Positions 1-12,230 of a stretch of DNA of 64,000 nt are shown here, in pieces. Numbering within the stretch: position 1 is the stretch's first letter; each line of letters starts with the position of its first letter. The notes beneath the pieces are model-generated. The model saw only the letters and a program-made list of their open reading frames with translations, did no database searches and was not told the DNA's origin. The DNA is from Spinellus fusiger (Eukaryota; Mucoromycota; Mucoromycetes; Mucorales; Phycomycetaceae), in assembly GCA_025094145.1 (NCBI GenBank), contig JALLLS010000094.1, positions 1 through 64,000 on the forward strand, read 5' to 3'. The translations under genes were made by a program, and so were the position numbers.

Positions 1-307
1 TTACAGGGACGGAAAAGGAGATTATGATAAAACAGAAAAACAATTGAAAGAATGGGTATTACTGTCCGTTTCAATACTTAGAGCGAGCTTAGCCTCTACA
101 CTATGATTCAGAAGATAACAATGAAATTCGATGTTTATTATAAGTTTCTATCCTATGATTTATATACACAATGTCTTCAAAAAAATGCGAGTCCTTTGAG
201 ACTATATATTCTATACTGAACTTCTTAGTCACTCATTGATCACCAAGCCAGCTAATCGGCAGTCTCGCCTATCACCACAACTCCAAATAGTTTGGTTTAT
301 ACAGTGC
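1..307. other. AT-rich flank, no gene seen
   Basis: No open frame of useful length and no recognisable motif. The stretch ends at the foldback element that begins at 308. Confidence 0.5.
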
Positions 308-472
308 GGCTGGTAAATATTGTCCGTTTTGAAAAAACAATTGGCGGTTTGTAAAATATTATTTTCTCTCTTAAAAAATATGTTACAAACCGCCAATTAC
401 TTTATAGCAAACCACTAATTGTTTTCGAGTTACCGCCATTTGTTTTTTCAAAACGGACAATATTTACCAGCC
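308..472. mobile_element. Foldback / MITE-like element, 165 bp
   Basis: The segment begins GGCTGGTAAATATTGTCC and ends with its reverse complement. The terminal inverted repeats are 33 bp perfect (308-340 against 440-472) and extend, with one mismatch, to about 41 bp. A second, nested inverted repeat lies inside: the motif around TTGGCGGTTTGTAA near 341-354 is repeated inverted near 380-397. The whole piece can therefore fold as one long hairpin. It has no coding capacity. I could not find a clear target-site duplication, so the superfamily is unassigned. It could be a MITE or a solo foldback element. Confidence 0.75.
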
Positions 473-3400
473 TCAATATAGTTTATTTTGCTTGATGTTG
501 TCTCTACAAATGTTATCTGAATATGTTCCAATTCTTTTTCTATGATAGATTTCATATATAAACTTTTATCTAATGAGAATATGTTTGAGTAGTCTATATT
601 TATGTTTTGCTGATGAGGTCTATAATTCAACCCCTCTTTTTTTTCTTTTTTCTTTTTTTTTGGCTGGCTGGCTTTACTTACGAGAAAAAGTTAGGTCGCG
701 TTTATAGGGGTTCATAGACTAGACGCCAGAAATATTTTGACAGTGCTTTATAATGGCTAAAAAATCCCTTATTTCTTTTTCTAATATCGGGAAAACATCT
801 TTGTAATAAATTTCAAGTATTTCGGCCTGTATATAATTTAACATAGAAATATAACAGTTATACTATATTTTCACTACACCATGAATATCAAGGATGTGCC
901 ATACGTCATAGTTCTATCATAGAATAGGTTGGCTCTAAATAGTTACTAACTTTATATTTAATAATGTCTAGTATTGATTCACCAAAACCATTAGTTTTTC
1001 ATGCTGATTCTCATGCGTATTTCTTAACTAAAAAAGGTATACAAAATCCGAATTATTCGAATTTTTAACAAAGCACTCAGCTGCTTTGTAAGTATTCACT
1101 AGGTCAAAAAATCTCACGTTTTACTTAAGAAAAATAGGCATTCATCCCCAGATAGACACTTATAACTATAAGAAGAATGACTCATATGCTTTGATAAAAA
1201 AAAACAATCTATGATCACCAGGCAATAGAAGGAGTTGTTTGTATTATAATCAATAAATGTTGTAAACCTACTTTGTACCAAACACACTGTATTGATATGG
1301 CAAGAGTTGTAAATTTGCCTAAAATATTATATATTTCTCTTGGTATGTAATGTGAAGAAATGCTTCAGTTTAATCATAATTTAATCATTTGAACAGGGAT
1401 ATTATATTCTTGCCAGTATTGAACTTAGTGAATTTAAAACAAGAAATGTAATACATGCTCTCTGAGCCGTGCTTTATTTTTTCTCTTTAAGGATATTCTC
1501 GTACTACACTCTTTATCTCTCATATTTCTAGCTAAGCCTAATGATTCAATCTTTTTAGAGTTTATAGGGAGAGTACCTTGATTAATATCGTGCTTAAATT
1601 AGTATTAGAAGAAGCGTTACTACCATGAGTGGGTCTGTATCACATTTGTCTTTGTTTCGCTAACTTCAATATTATGTCAGATACAGCCCAATCCTTGTTG
1701 ATTCCACCCCGATATTCAATTCAATACTATTTTTCACTGAAAGGATTGAATTTATTATTTGTATACTTAATGATAATTGAGTCAGTGGCCTATAATAATA
1801 TCTTTCAAAGGTGCCACTATTAAAGCTATAGTTTTCATACCTTTTCACTAATCCAATAAAGTGTCCTTGTTAAACAGCTATAGTATTCGATATGAAAAGC
1901 ACTAATAGGTCACCAGGAGTGCCAGAATCAGGGTCGTGTCATATTTTACTAGATCTTTTTTTTTTTTTGGTATTCTGCCTGCACACCAGCAACTCCAAAG
2001 GTACTATCCTTGATCCGTATGTTCTATATTTGATATCTCTTATAGCCTTATATTAAGAAAACTATATTATTTTTTATAGGTATGAACACAAGTATCTAAA
2101 GCTATCACGATAAACCTATATACAATTATCAATTAAAAAAACTTATAGAATTTCAAGAACCTCTGAGTATGATGGAGCATCATTTTTTTATATAAATTAT
2201 TTCTTTCAGTGTATGAACACTTTCTATCTTGAAGTGTTCGTTCTACAATAATTGGTTTTTTTCGGTTCATGAATTGTGAAGAGAATTGACAGAAAGCTAT
2301 GGTTTTGGGATGGTGAGAGCTGTGATAGTTGGCCCAACCAAAAGAATATCTGCTTGCCAGATGAAAGAGCATTTGTTGATATTCTTGTGTTGTATTGTAT
2401 ATCCTGTTTGAAACTATTTTGCCTACCCAATACTCTCTGCATGACATTAAGCTTACCCTGCTTAGCTCTTGGTGTTACTTCTTATTGGTAAAAACATGTC
2501 TCAACTTCATTCATTTATTATATCCCGTGTATTCTTTTCCTCCTACCCACTCGATTGACTTCACAGTCCCTTCAAAAATATGTGCACTGCTTTATATGTG
2601 AAGTAGGAGTTTATAAATATTTTGTCAAGCGTTAAAAAATAAATTTCGGTACTAACTACGGGATTATACTTTTTTTTTGGATAGTGATTGTTCTATTATA
2701 CATACTGTCAAGGGCTTTGTGACTTATGTATCAATTACTTGGCAATCTAAGTCTGACATCTTTATTGCCTTTGGTCTTTATGAAATGGGATTCTTTCCGA
2801 ATTATATTTTTTATCCATGAAGTGCTACTGATAGAATCCACTATAAGGTATTCATCTTTTTCCAATTATTTAATGTGTTATTTGTTCCCCTGGAGAATAC
2901 TATTCCTAGGAAATGTTTAATAATATGTTCTATTCATGGACTTCCTGGCTTGTTCAATGGTTTTATTTTTATTTATTTATTTATTTATGGAAATTTTCTC
3001 TGTTTGATTCATTATAGTCATTTCTTCTCTCATGGAGAGATTTTAATTGCTAAAATACTTCTGTGGTAGATTTTGCTTATACTTTAAGATTCTTTTCTTA
3101 CTCATATATGAAATGTACACCTTGGTACGTGTCGATATTGTACTTCTTGAGTTCAGGAACCAATACCTTGTTAATTGTTTTGACTGGAGTCTATTATATA
3201 CGTTCCTATTAGTGAATGTTTCTTTTACAATTTTTTTTTAAATTCTTCCAGTAATTCATGGAACGGGCTACAGTGCAGGATTGTGAAAAAAATCTCCGGG
3301 CAAGTCTGTCAACTTAAATTTTCTTTCTCTAGTTTGTAGTTTCTCATCATTTTTTTTCGGATAACTTTCTCAACTTGGTATAATAAGGGACAGTTTAAGA

Positions 3401-4229
3401 TCTTAAGAGGTTTTTAGATCACAGTATGAGGTAGCTACAGACACAGATTCCTTTCAATAGAGCGTAAGATGAGGATGTGCAAATAGAGACAGAGTTCAGT
3501 GCTGATTGAGCAATAGAGATGTTCTTATGGAGAGAAATCCAACCAAGTAGAGTGTAGTGTTCTTAATGGATAGAAACAACCCAGGAGGCCAGAGTGATGT
3601 AAACGGAAAAAAAGTGTCCAAGCCAACACCATCAGACTTGTATGCTATTTAGAGAGCTGTTGCTTTTACACTTAGTACACCGTTAATGTTTGAAAAATTC
3701 CATGGGTTTACTCAATAGAAAATGATGTTGTTGATATATATAATACTCTTAAGGAGTTGTGCTTATTTGCCCTAACACTCATGTTTCTTGTATCTAAGAG
3801 TTTTCGTTTCTCTTATACGCCCTGCCTCGTAGGAGCTTAGAGGTGGGAGGGCGTTTATTGTAATGGTCTCTAGTGAGACCCTTTCTCTCTCTCTCTCTCA
3901 TATTTATTATTAGAAACACTAGACATAGTAGTTCACAAATGCACGGCTTAGAAAGAGATGAAAGATGTAGTACGAAATGATTTTCATAGAGAGAGAAATA
4001 AAGCACGACACAGAGATCGTGTATTACATTGAAGGTCGGAGTAAAGCCAACAAGGATTGTGTTAGATCCAACATAAAGTGATGATGATGCAAAAACAATG
4101 ACCCTTTTGAAATGCATATTTCCTTTTTTATCTATACTTGATCCTGATAGTGTCATTATATTATGGATTTATCATAGATATAGATGTGGGATATTCAAGA
4201 AAAAAAATCTGTTTATAATACAAAAGGTG
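473..4229. other. Gene-poor AT-rich region
   Basis: Only short shadow ORFs (up to 120 aa, low complexity or hydrophobic AT-driven frames) occur here and none resembles a known family. The stretch from about 3240 to 4160 is slightly richer in GC and contains a CT microsatellite near 3882-3899. It could be decayed transposon sequence, but no domain was recognised. I see no promoter, RNA gene or other signal that I can defend. Confidence 0.4.
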
Positions 4230-4234
4230 GTTTA

Positions 4235-4700
4235 TTGTAAGGCGGATTAGTAATCACTACCAGCCTTTAGCATAAATGATAGCCTAGCATTTCTACACCA
4301 TACTGACAATGAGATTGTTTGCCACTTTAGATATGTTACCCCATTCCAACATTAAGATCATCTAGAACTTTCGATTAGTAAAATACAACTTCCTGTCTTT
4401 TATAATAAACTACTTGACGTGGGGCCACAGATGCTCGATTGAATTGAGATTGGAACCTTGCATGAGCTAGTAAAGATCAATCATTATACCCTATGCTACC
4501 TTCTGATTGAGTTATTTTGCTCTGATAGGATCAAATACTGTCTTTTTTTCATGTGGTAAATAACTCCAGGGCTTAGGAGTGAGCTATTTGAGTCTATTCT
4601 ACTCTTCACTATGATTTATCTCCCAACATCATTCCCACTAAAAAATAAAACAGCTCTATAAAATCACTCTACCCCCTCCATCAAGATCATTCTAGTTGGA
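4235..4700 (-). pseudogene. Tc1/mariner-type transposase relic (C-terminal half)
   Basis: Read on the minus strand, 4470-4405 gives a frame with SNLNSIEHLWPHVK. This matches the DDE-domain signature SPDLNPIEHLW...K of Tc1-like transposases, with some residues altered. Further along the same strand (about 4340-4235) are degenerate matches to the family's C-terminus: an EWGNIS-like stretch and an AKGW-like stretch in place of EWxxIP ... AKGG. Several in-frame stops are present and the upstream part to about 4700 is only faintly recognisable. The fragment is dead, and the ends of the element and its terminal repeats could not be placed. Confidence 0.6.
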
Positions 4701-5024
4701 GTATTTAGAGTATTACATTAGAAAGGTATTGTTATAGGGAGAATCTAATGGTACGTGTTATTTCTTGGTACAAAGATAGTTTGGAACTTAAAAAGAGAGA
4801 TTACTTTTACCCCTTCACTTTACAGTTAAGCTATTGTCGAATGTGAAAATAGATCCTCATAAATGTGTGTTCACTGTATTACATATATCACATGGTATGC
4901 AGTGTCCAGCCCTCATTCATGTTCTTAACTCTAAATTAGCAGGGACAATGACTTTGCATAAATATTATAAATTACAGCCCATTGAATTTCTTACCTTTTT
5001 ACTATTCTTATTTTAACATTCAAA
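4701..5024. other. Upstream region of the DJ-1-like gene
   Basis: AT-rich intergenic sequence between the Tc1 relic and the DJ-1 start codon. It presumably contains the promoter, but no distinct TATA or other element stands out. Confidence 0.35.
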
Positions 5025-5861
5025 ATGAGCAACAAGAAAGTCATCGTATTCATTGCCAATGGATCTGAAGAGATAGAATTTGCTTCAATAGGTAAGTCAC
5101 TGTGTTAATTTAATAGCCCACCTACACCTCTATAGTGGACATTCTTCGTAGAGGCAGGATCAATGTGACAGTAGTAGGCGTACAAGTTGGCGAAGGCCAA
5201 CCTGCTGTGTGTGGAATGGGTGTTTCTATCTTGCCTGATGTTCATATTGAATCAGAGACCTTCAGAAACACACTGGTATGAACTCAAGAGCATGAGTGGA
5301 TTTGACATTGATGAGCTGTATTTTCTAGGCTGACTATGATGCCGCCATTGTTCCTGGTGGAGTGGGCGGAGTGGATATACTCAAGGAGAATGCCCATGTC
5401 AAGCATATCATCAAGTCCTTCTATGATGCTCAGAAGCTTGTTGCCTTTATCTGTGCTGGTAATTATAATTATACCTGTTGAATGGAGATGAATAACAAAG
5501 ATAATGCAAAAATCAGGTCCCCTTGTAGCCCAGTCCTCTGGTATTCCTGCTCATCATAAAATTACTTCGTTTCCTATCTTCAAGAAGGAGCTCTCAGCTA
5601 GTAAGTCAATGTACACCTTCTTTCTCTGATATCTTTTTTTTTAAAATAGTTTACAACTACTCTGATAATTCTGTTGTTGTTGACGAGAATGTAATTACCG
5701 GTCGTGGGCCTGGTGCTTCTTCTGAATTTGGATTGGCCCTTGTCAGTTACTTGGCTGGTAAAGAGGTAGGCTGAATAGCAGTACTTCTGTATGTCTTCAT
5801 ATGTCTAACCATAGACTATTAGATTTCTGATGAATTGAAGACCACCTTTTTACTCCAGTAG
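5025..5861 (+). CDS. DJ-1/PfpI family protein (PARK7-like), 6 exons
   Basis: Spliced model: 5025-5091, 5136-5275, 5329-5458, 5517-5600, 5650-5765, 5823-5861, all with GT-AG introns. The exons sum to 576 nt, giving 191 aa, close to human DJ-1 (189 aa). The N-terminus MSNKKVIVFIANGSEEIEF matches the family's first strand and the conserved glutamate. The nucleophile elbow VAFICAG places the expected reactive cysteine at about residue 111, and AAIVPGGVGG and GRGPGAS are further family motifs. Family members act as redox-sensitive chaperones, deglycases or glyoxalase III enzymes; which activity this protein has cannot be decided here. The last coding exon is only 39 nt (ISDELKTTFLLQ) and its acceptor ATTAG was chosen because it restores the DJ-1-like C-terminus. 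Confidence 0.93.
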
Positions 5862-6272
5862 TCTATCTCTAAATAATCCATGCGTATCTATTTTTATGAT
5901 GAAACCAATAAACTCTTTTATAAATGTTATATTGTGATGAGATCAATCAATAGCTTATAAGTGCTATCTACTCTAAATAGACTCTGTGTCTATTTTATTA
6001 TGTGTATTGTATGTCTTATTGAACCAGTAGATATATTATAGACCATGCGATCTATAATAGACTAACAAATTTATTATCCCGTCTATAATGAAACAGTAAT
6101 AATAGTAATAAAAAGAAAGGCTGCTTGAGTGGCATTACCAGGGATGATGGCATTGCCTTTGACAGTTGCTAAATTGGAAATATTAAACTTAAATGTCCGA
6201 TGGCGTCCGTCAACTCAAAGGACCATTCCAGCACATCATGGGTTCTTTCCTTTTCATCCCTCGTGAGTCGTC
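5862..6272. other. Intergenic region between DJ-1 and RPL5
   Basis: The 3' end of the DJ-1 gene is followed by AT-rich sequence with repeated TAGACTATAGAT-like words (about 5930-6070). From about 6190 it becomes more GC-rich, which should be the RPL5 promoter and 5' UTR. No further gene is seen. Confidence 0.4.
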
Positions 6273-7304
6273 ATGGTATGTATGCGATCAACAGAAACAG
6301 AAGAGAAGAGGATGGAGTGTAAAGATAGATGAATACACTAGTAAATCAGAGAATCAGTAGATGGATGGATGCGTGGATGGATGCATGGATGGATGACTCA
6401 GTAACTGACTGTATTTGGACATTAGCCTTTCATTAAGCAGCAGAAGAACAAGGCCTACTTCAAGCGCTTCCAGGTCAAGTACCGCAGAAGAAGAGAGGGA
6501 AAGACCGATTACTATGCTCGCAAGAGACTCGTAGTCCAGGCTAAGAACAAGTACAACTCTCCCAAGTACAGATTGGTCGTTCGCTTCACCAACAAGGACA
6601 TCGTCTGCCAGATTGTCTACGCTAAGTTGCAGGGTGACTTTGTTCTCGCTGCCGCTTACTCCCATGAATTGCCCCGTTACGGCATCAAGGGTGGTCTTAC
6701 CAACTGGGCTGCTGCCTACGCCACTGGTTTGTTGTTGGCCCGTCGTGTCTTGGCCAAGCTCGGTTTGGCTGACAAGTACGAGGGTGTCACTGAGTCTGAC
6801 GGTACTGTCTCCATGGTGGAGCCTATTGAAGATGGACCCCGTCCCTTCAAGGCCTTTTTGGATGTCGGTCTTGCCCGTACCTCCACTGGTGCTCGTGTCT
6901 TTGGTGCCATGAAGGGTGCCTCTGACGGTGGTATCTTTGTCCCCCACAGCGGCAACCGTTTCCCTGGTTTCGATATCGAATCCAAGTCCAACGATGATGA
7001 GTTGTTGCGCAACTACATCTACGGTGTACACGTTGCTGAGTACATGGAGTACCTTGAGGAGGAAGATGAGGAGCGTTACAAGAAGCAGTTCTCCACCTTC
7101 TTGAAGGCTGGTATCACTTCCGACAAGGTTGAAGACATGTACACTGAGGCCCACGAGGCTATCCGTGCTGACCCCGTCTACAAGCCCACCGAGAAGAAGC
7201 GCAACAAGGTCCATGCTCTTCCCCAGCGTCTCAGCAAGAAGCAGCGCGATGCCAAGGTCCAGTCCAAGAAGGACGCTTTCGAGAAGAAGCGTGCTCAGGA
7301 GTAA
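6273..7304 (+). CDS. RPL5: 60S ribosomal protein L5 (uL18)
   Basis: uL18 binds 5S rRNA in the large ribosomal subunit. The first coding exon is only the ATG (6273-6275), followed at once by a GT intron (6276-6425) that contains a GATG-rich repeat. The second exon, 6426-7304, encodes the rest, 293 aa in total against 297 in animals and yeast. Diagnostic stretches are [27 protein letters not shown], the frame with [12 protein letters not shown], and the lysine-rich C-terminus. After the short intron acceptor the sequence [15 protein letters not shown] joins directly to the start methionine and reproduces the family N-terminus, so the ATG-only exon is well supported. Codon use is strongly biased toward C-ending codons (GTC, TCC, AAG, GGT), as expected of a highly expressed gene and unlike the surrounding AT-rich DNA. 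Confidence 0.97.
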
Positions 7305-8094
7305 ACCCTTTTGCCCCACAAAATTATCATCATGGATTTTTTGTAATAAATATTCAAATATTATTCTCTACTCTCTTATGCTAATGTGTCAGTAGCTTAA
7401 TAAAAGTGTTGAACTGTGGAATAGTAAAATAAAAAGTCTAACAACTCAGTGCAGAATGGATGGAGTTTATGCTAAATGAACAAGGGAGAAAAGCGAGTCT
7501 TCTGGGTGAATAATGCCAGTCACAAAAGACGAGAGTTATATAAAGTCAATTGAGGTGAGTTGATGTGCCAATATCAACAGATCTCTTTATTAGGTCATAT
7601 ACTATTCTTATGTAAATGTAGACAGAAATGGCTCTGATTGTATATCCCATAAGTTTCCTTTTCTTTTTTCTTTGAAGAGCTAAATTCTTAAAGTAAGTGT
7701 ATTTATAATTCTCCCAGCCTTGAGTCTATTTCAACGTAAAGTTACTGATAAAGGTAGAATTGAATTTCATTGGCTCTCATAGTATAGTATAGTATAGTAT
7801 AGAATAGTATAGAATAGAATAGAGTATAAAATGTATCCTATTTCTATATTTCCCTAATAAGGTAATTCTCTCTGCACCAGAAAGACCAAAATAATATAAG
7901 AGGCTTGTACTGAAGAGTGCCAGGCACCCTCGTTTTGGCGGCTTAGCACCAGTGCTTTCTCGGTACAGCCAGGATACTTCTACGGTTGATACCTTTGAAT
8001 GACAATAGGCCGCCTATAAACATCACCTGCAGTTGTACTTCTTCACTGGTCATTCCACCCTCCCCTCTCTACTCTGTTTTATTGAAAGGTCTCC
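7305..8094. other. Intergenic region with pentanucleotide microsatellite
   Basis: Downstream of RPL5. It contains an (AGTAT/AGAAT)n tract at about 7781-7826 and, near its right end, the dispersed motif described at 7942. No gene is recognised. Confidence 0.5.
7942..7965. repeat. Dispersed motif shared with the large inverted repeat
   Basis: The string TTAGCACCAGTGCTTTCTCG here is almost the same as TTAGCACCCAGTGCTTTTC near 17288 in the left arm, which is mirrored near 23050-23070 in the right arm. The core AGCACCAGTGCT is itself nearly palindromic. In the arms the motif sits about 150 bp from a Tc1 transposase C-terminus, so a transposon end is the likely source. This is an inference from only two independent sites. 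Confidence 0.35.
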
Positions 8095-8358
8095 ATGTTT
8101 CACTCCAGTCGAATGCATCCACTGAACCATCTTCAACGGCAACGTATCACTTCCAATTTATTTATCGCTGTTGCTATGGGTGCTGTTATTTCAGTTGCAG
8201 CACCAACGCTCTTTCCTTGTCCAGCGTTTGATCCAAACGACAGTGCCACTAGACTTGAAGCAAAACGAAAAACAAAAACTCAGGATCGTAACGCGCCTAT
8301 TGTTATCAAACCACGACGCCAGCCTATTGCTTCTTCGGAAAATAAAGACGCTGCCTAG
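8095..8358 (+). CDS. Small predicted single-pass membrane protein, unknown
   Basis: An 87-aa frame from ATG 8095, or 81 aa from ATG 8113. The second start gives a protein that begins MHPLNHLQRQRITSNLF, continues into one hydrophobic segment (about residues 16-33, IAVAMGAVISVAAPTLF), then a PCPAF motif and a basic, lysine/arginine-rich tail. Amino-acid composition and the absence of low complexity make it look like a real protein, unlike nearby AT-driven frames. Short one-helix proteins of this layout are common among mitochondrial assembly factors, but I do not recognise a family and claim no function. A start at 8113 seems slightly better because the helix then lies closer to the N-terminus. 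Confidence 0.5.
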   Translation: MFHSSRMHPLNHLQRQRITSNLFIAVAMGAVISVAAPTLFPCPAFDPNDSATRLEAKRKTKTQDRNAPIVIKPRRQPIASSENKDAA

Positions 8359-10225
8359 TGACTACAGACAAAGAGATACCAATAGTGTGTCATTTGCACG
8401 AACTATAGCCTATACTCTGTCTCAAAATAAGTGTGTTGGCTCACTCTAAAGATAGAGAAGCTCCTGTTTTACAAGTGCACAGTTACTGGAGTGAGGAGGG
8501 GAATCTTGTACTAGAGTCACTGACCGATAAGTAGAAGTAGACTATTCTAGGCTATACTATCAACAGACTGTGTGTTAGCAGTGGGTGGATAGATACAGAT
8601 AGAAGGTGTCCCATACATACAGAGTTCATCATGGATATGGACAGAGCAGACTATAATATTATGGGATGAAATGTGAGCAAGAAACAGCCAGGGTGAAAAG
8701 GTGGATAAGAATTGTAATGCTAGTAGATCAAACAATAGTATGAGACTCTGGATAGTCTTTTATATCACAGACACCAACTTCAAATGAATACCAAGTATAC
8801 CATCAAAGAGACGTGTATTGTTATAAGTCATTCTTCGATATATATATAGCCCCACTATAAGCATACGTTAGTTGTATAGTTAATAAGCCATCCATACTAT
8901 ACTACGTAAAATCAATAGAAGCACCATGAACTACTGAAGTTTCTCATAAGTAGCTAAAGAAATAAGAGATAATTCCAGTAGTAGTGGTGTCAGGAATATA
9001 GACTTTGAAAGTACATGGACATCCTGAACATATATTGTCCTATATTATCTCTTCACTCATATATAAACAACAGAACTAGCCATTGTCTAAAGAAGAAGTA
9101 GGTTAGACATCTCTATTAATAAGATAAAGAAGGATATCTAAATACTTTGTTAACATCCTTATTACTAGGGGGTTTTAATGCTTCTGATTTTATTATTATT
9201 ATTATTTTTGTGGTTTAAACATTATCCAATAAAAATGTTTAATTATGATAGGCTATTGAGTACCCTCATTATACAGGCAACTATTTTAGCAATGATCGCA
9301 TTCTTAAGAGATTTGATAAGCTTCTCTCTGTTACTTATTTTGGGGCATTTTTGTATAGGAAATAGGGATTAAAATAGAGTGAACTACGTGAGTAAATGAA
9401 AGATCCTACTTATATGACTTATTCTTATACAAGACACTTTCTATTTATTTATATGATTGTCCATGTAAACCTCAAAAAGTTAATTATGATAATCAGAAAA
9501 ATAATCAGAGGCATTGAAGCTCCCTACTGCATTCTAGGCACTGGTTAGTTTATTATCTAACATAAACATTGAAAAACAGCGTGTTACAGTATTTCAACCC
9601 TAAGCTGATATTTTAGTAAATGAATAAATACTTACGATCACGGTCGTTTAGTTTTGCACTGGTTGTATCTTATACCTTCTACATACAAAATCACCAGTCT
9701 TCAGAATCACACCATTATTGTTTATGAGTCCTTAATAAAAGCCAATTTCTCACATTAAGAGAAGGTCACTGTACATGTAACTCACACTGTATATCACAAA
9801 CATAGTACTTTATTAACAACAAAAGACCTTTTATAAAAGGCCTACTGCTTCTACTTTTGATGAGTTTATATCACAACTCATTAAATAAAGACATGGGATA
9901 ACTCTTCTCATCACCCTCAATAGATGTACTTATGAATCTGTTGTAGTGTTGGTGAGCCTAATACTATACAGTTAGACATTCCAATTGATCTTTATCACTG
10001 TTGCTATGGTATCAATGCTACTCATATTTTTCTTGTGATATTCTACTAAGGCATTTTCCTATCAAGGATTCAACAGCTTATGCACAGAAGAGTAAAGTAT
10101 ATCCAATATGTAGGATACTTCACTTATGGTAGTAATTGTTCCTACCAGCTCCTGCAAAAGATCAAATGGGCCTCTAAACTGTTGTTATCTCAATCATCTA
10201 AAATGCTTTTATGAAGCCATCCACG
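8359..10225. other. Gene-poor AT-rich region
   Basis: Nothing recognisable. A hydrophobic 64-aa frame at 9178-9372 is AT-driven and unsupported. The region ends where the large inverted repeat starts; weak similarity between the two flanks continues outward to about 10208. Confidence 0.4.
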
Positions 10226-10501
10226 GTATTTTATCAAGAAAACAGTATAGAGAAATCCATATATGTTCATTGTTAAAAAGAAACCAGTATGAGAAACCTA
10301 GAGCGGTTACATCCTATCTATGGCTTTACAATGCTGTTACAGACAAATATAGATTGATAATAATTTTATTTTAATAATTTTAATAGTTCAATAGTTCAAT
10401 AGTATAATCCAATAGACAACATACTAGTGATGGTTCAAATAGAGATAACTAACTTAATAGCTAAGAAAAGTTATAGGTTGATTTGACCAGACTGAGATCA
10501 C

Positions 10502-12230
10502 TTAGTTTCTGGATATAAGTAATTGCTTCATAATGATAATGAAGATAATGAAGAGAGAGAGAATAAGAACATGAGTAGCTTCAGAAGGCCCAACTAGAAA
10601 TCCCAAGAGTGTCCCAAGATAAGATATGATACTGTTGTTTTCTTCGTGGTTTTCAAATAGCATGCTTATAATAGGCAAGAAAAAGGCTGTTGTTTTTTTT
10701 TGTTTTTTTTTGAGTATAATCTCTGACACCAAACATAATGGATCCAATGCCTACTTACATGGTATGGATACGAGGTACACAACGAGCAAATGTAGAATGG
10801 GTCTGATTGTGTGACTGAATAGTCTTGTTAAATCCATAAAGCGATACTGCCTTGTCACCAATCCGTGGTTCTGCTGTTCTTTTGACTTCAGTAATATAAC
10901 CCTTGTACTTATCCATCCTATTGTTGATATGAATAGCCAAGGTAAAGAATTAACTAGAACATGAGTGATTAGACAGATCAATCCTAAGCAGACAGAGATA
11001 GACTTACTCATCCTCAAGGCTATATTCGAGAAGCCGTCTTGTGCTCTCAATTCGATTCTTGTGTGATTCTAGTGAAATATCACCATTAGCAGCATAGTGA
11101 AGCTGTTATTTGACTGCGGTAGATTAACTTTCTGTTGATTGAAGCTATCAATAAAAACGAATGGCTATGATGTGAGAGAGCTATTGATCCAATCATTAGA
11201 TGACTTTGTTATTGATCCTATCCCTTTGTACTTACTTGAATCATAGAGCGTTGTGTTATGCAGTGCTTTCCATTATGTCTGCATGTTGTAGTCAAGAGTT
11301 GCTCATAAGATTGTTGTACGTTTGATTCTGACTACTCATAAGCCTTTTCAGTGCATCCAATGTGTGTTGTTCAGCATATGGTAATTCAAAAGACATAGTA
11401 GTCGGCCTAATGTCATCCATGCATTGGTTGATATTGACAATCATATGGCTATGTCTATTCAATAGTAGGATACCATGATACAATAGAATTGTTTCCTACC
11501 CTCAGACCAGTGTTCACACTTGGAAGTGGTGTTGTGTTTGTGGATGCTTCAGTAAACGTTCTTGTTGTCACTGAGGATACTGTGGCATCATAACCAAAAC
11601 ACCTTTTCAAGGGATCCAGAGTAATGAGATACTTGTTTGTTGATGGATCTTGATTGTGGCACCAGAGATAGTAGATAGAGTACTAATAGGTTTTGATATA
11701 GTTTTAGATCATCCATCCATTTGACTTGAATCATCTTTAGACGATGGAAGGAAACTTGATATTTGGTTATTTGCTTGGGATATTAATATTCCAAACAAGG
11801 ATTTGAAAGTAAACAATGTTATATCTGTTGTTGTTGTTGTTATTGTTGTTGTTGTTGTTACAGACTTGACTATGGGCTTGTCCGTACTGGATGCTTCCTT
11901 TGTAGGAGTAGGAGTAGGAGTAGGAATGCTAGATCCAGAATCATATCCAGTCAATAGTTCACCAACAGATACAATATTTAGCTCAGATAATGATCAGCTA
12001 AAATCCTTAGATATCTTGAAAACAATCGCAATAATATTTGTTGTACCAAGACTGTACTTGGATTTTGAAAGCGTTTTCTTAGACGGTATATTAGATAATG
12101 TAGAATAAGACTTGAATCCATAGTTTGACTCACCAGAGGCTCGATTAAACGTCATGTATATTATTGACTTGAGTCCATTGAGTGGATGGCCCGACAAAAG
12201 AGGAATTGAGATCAGTAGATACTTCATCGA
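10502..12230 (-). pseudogene. Eroded coding-like exons of unknown gene (left-arm copy)
   Basis: This is the same sequence as 28129-29854 on the plus strand, where the reasoning is given. Read on the minus strand it has a string of open segments ending in a hydrophobic tail (10747-10502). No family is recognised. Confidence 0.3.

Noticed and set aside
3794..4156. 120-aa minus-strand frame
   Set aside because: Driven partly by a CT/GA microsatellite (RERERK) and without family resemblance; likely decayed repeat DNA.
6354..7319. 321-aa minus-strand open frame across RPL5
   Set aside because: Antisense shadow of the strongly biased RPL5 codons; the plus-strand uL18 frame is unambiguous.
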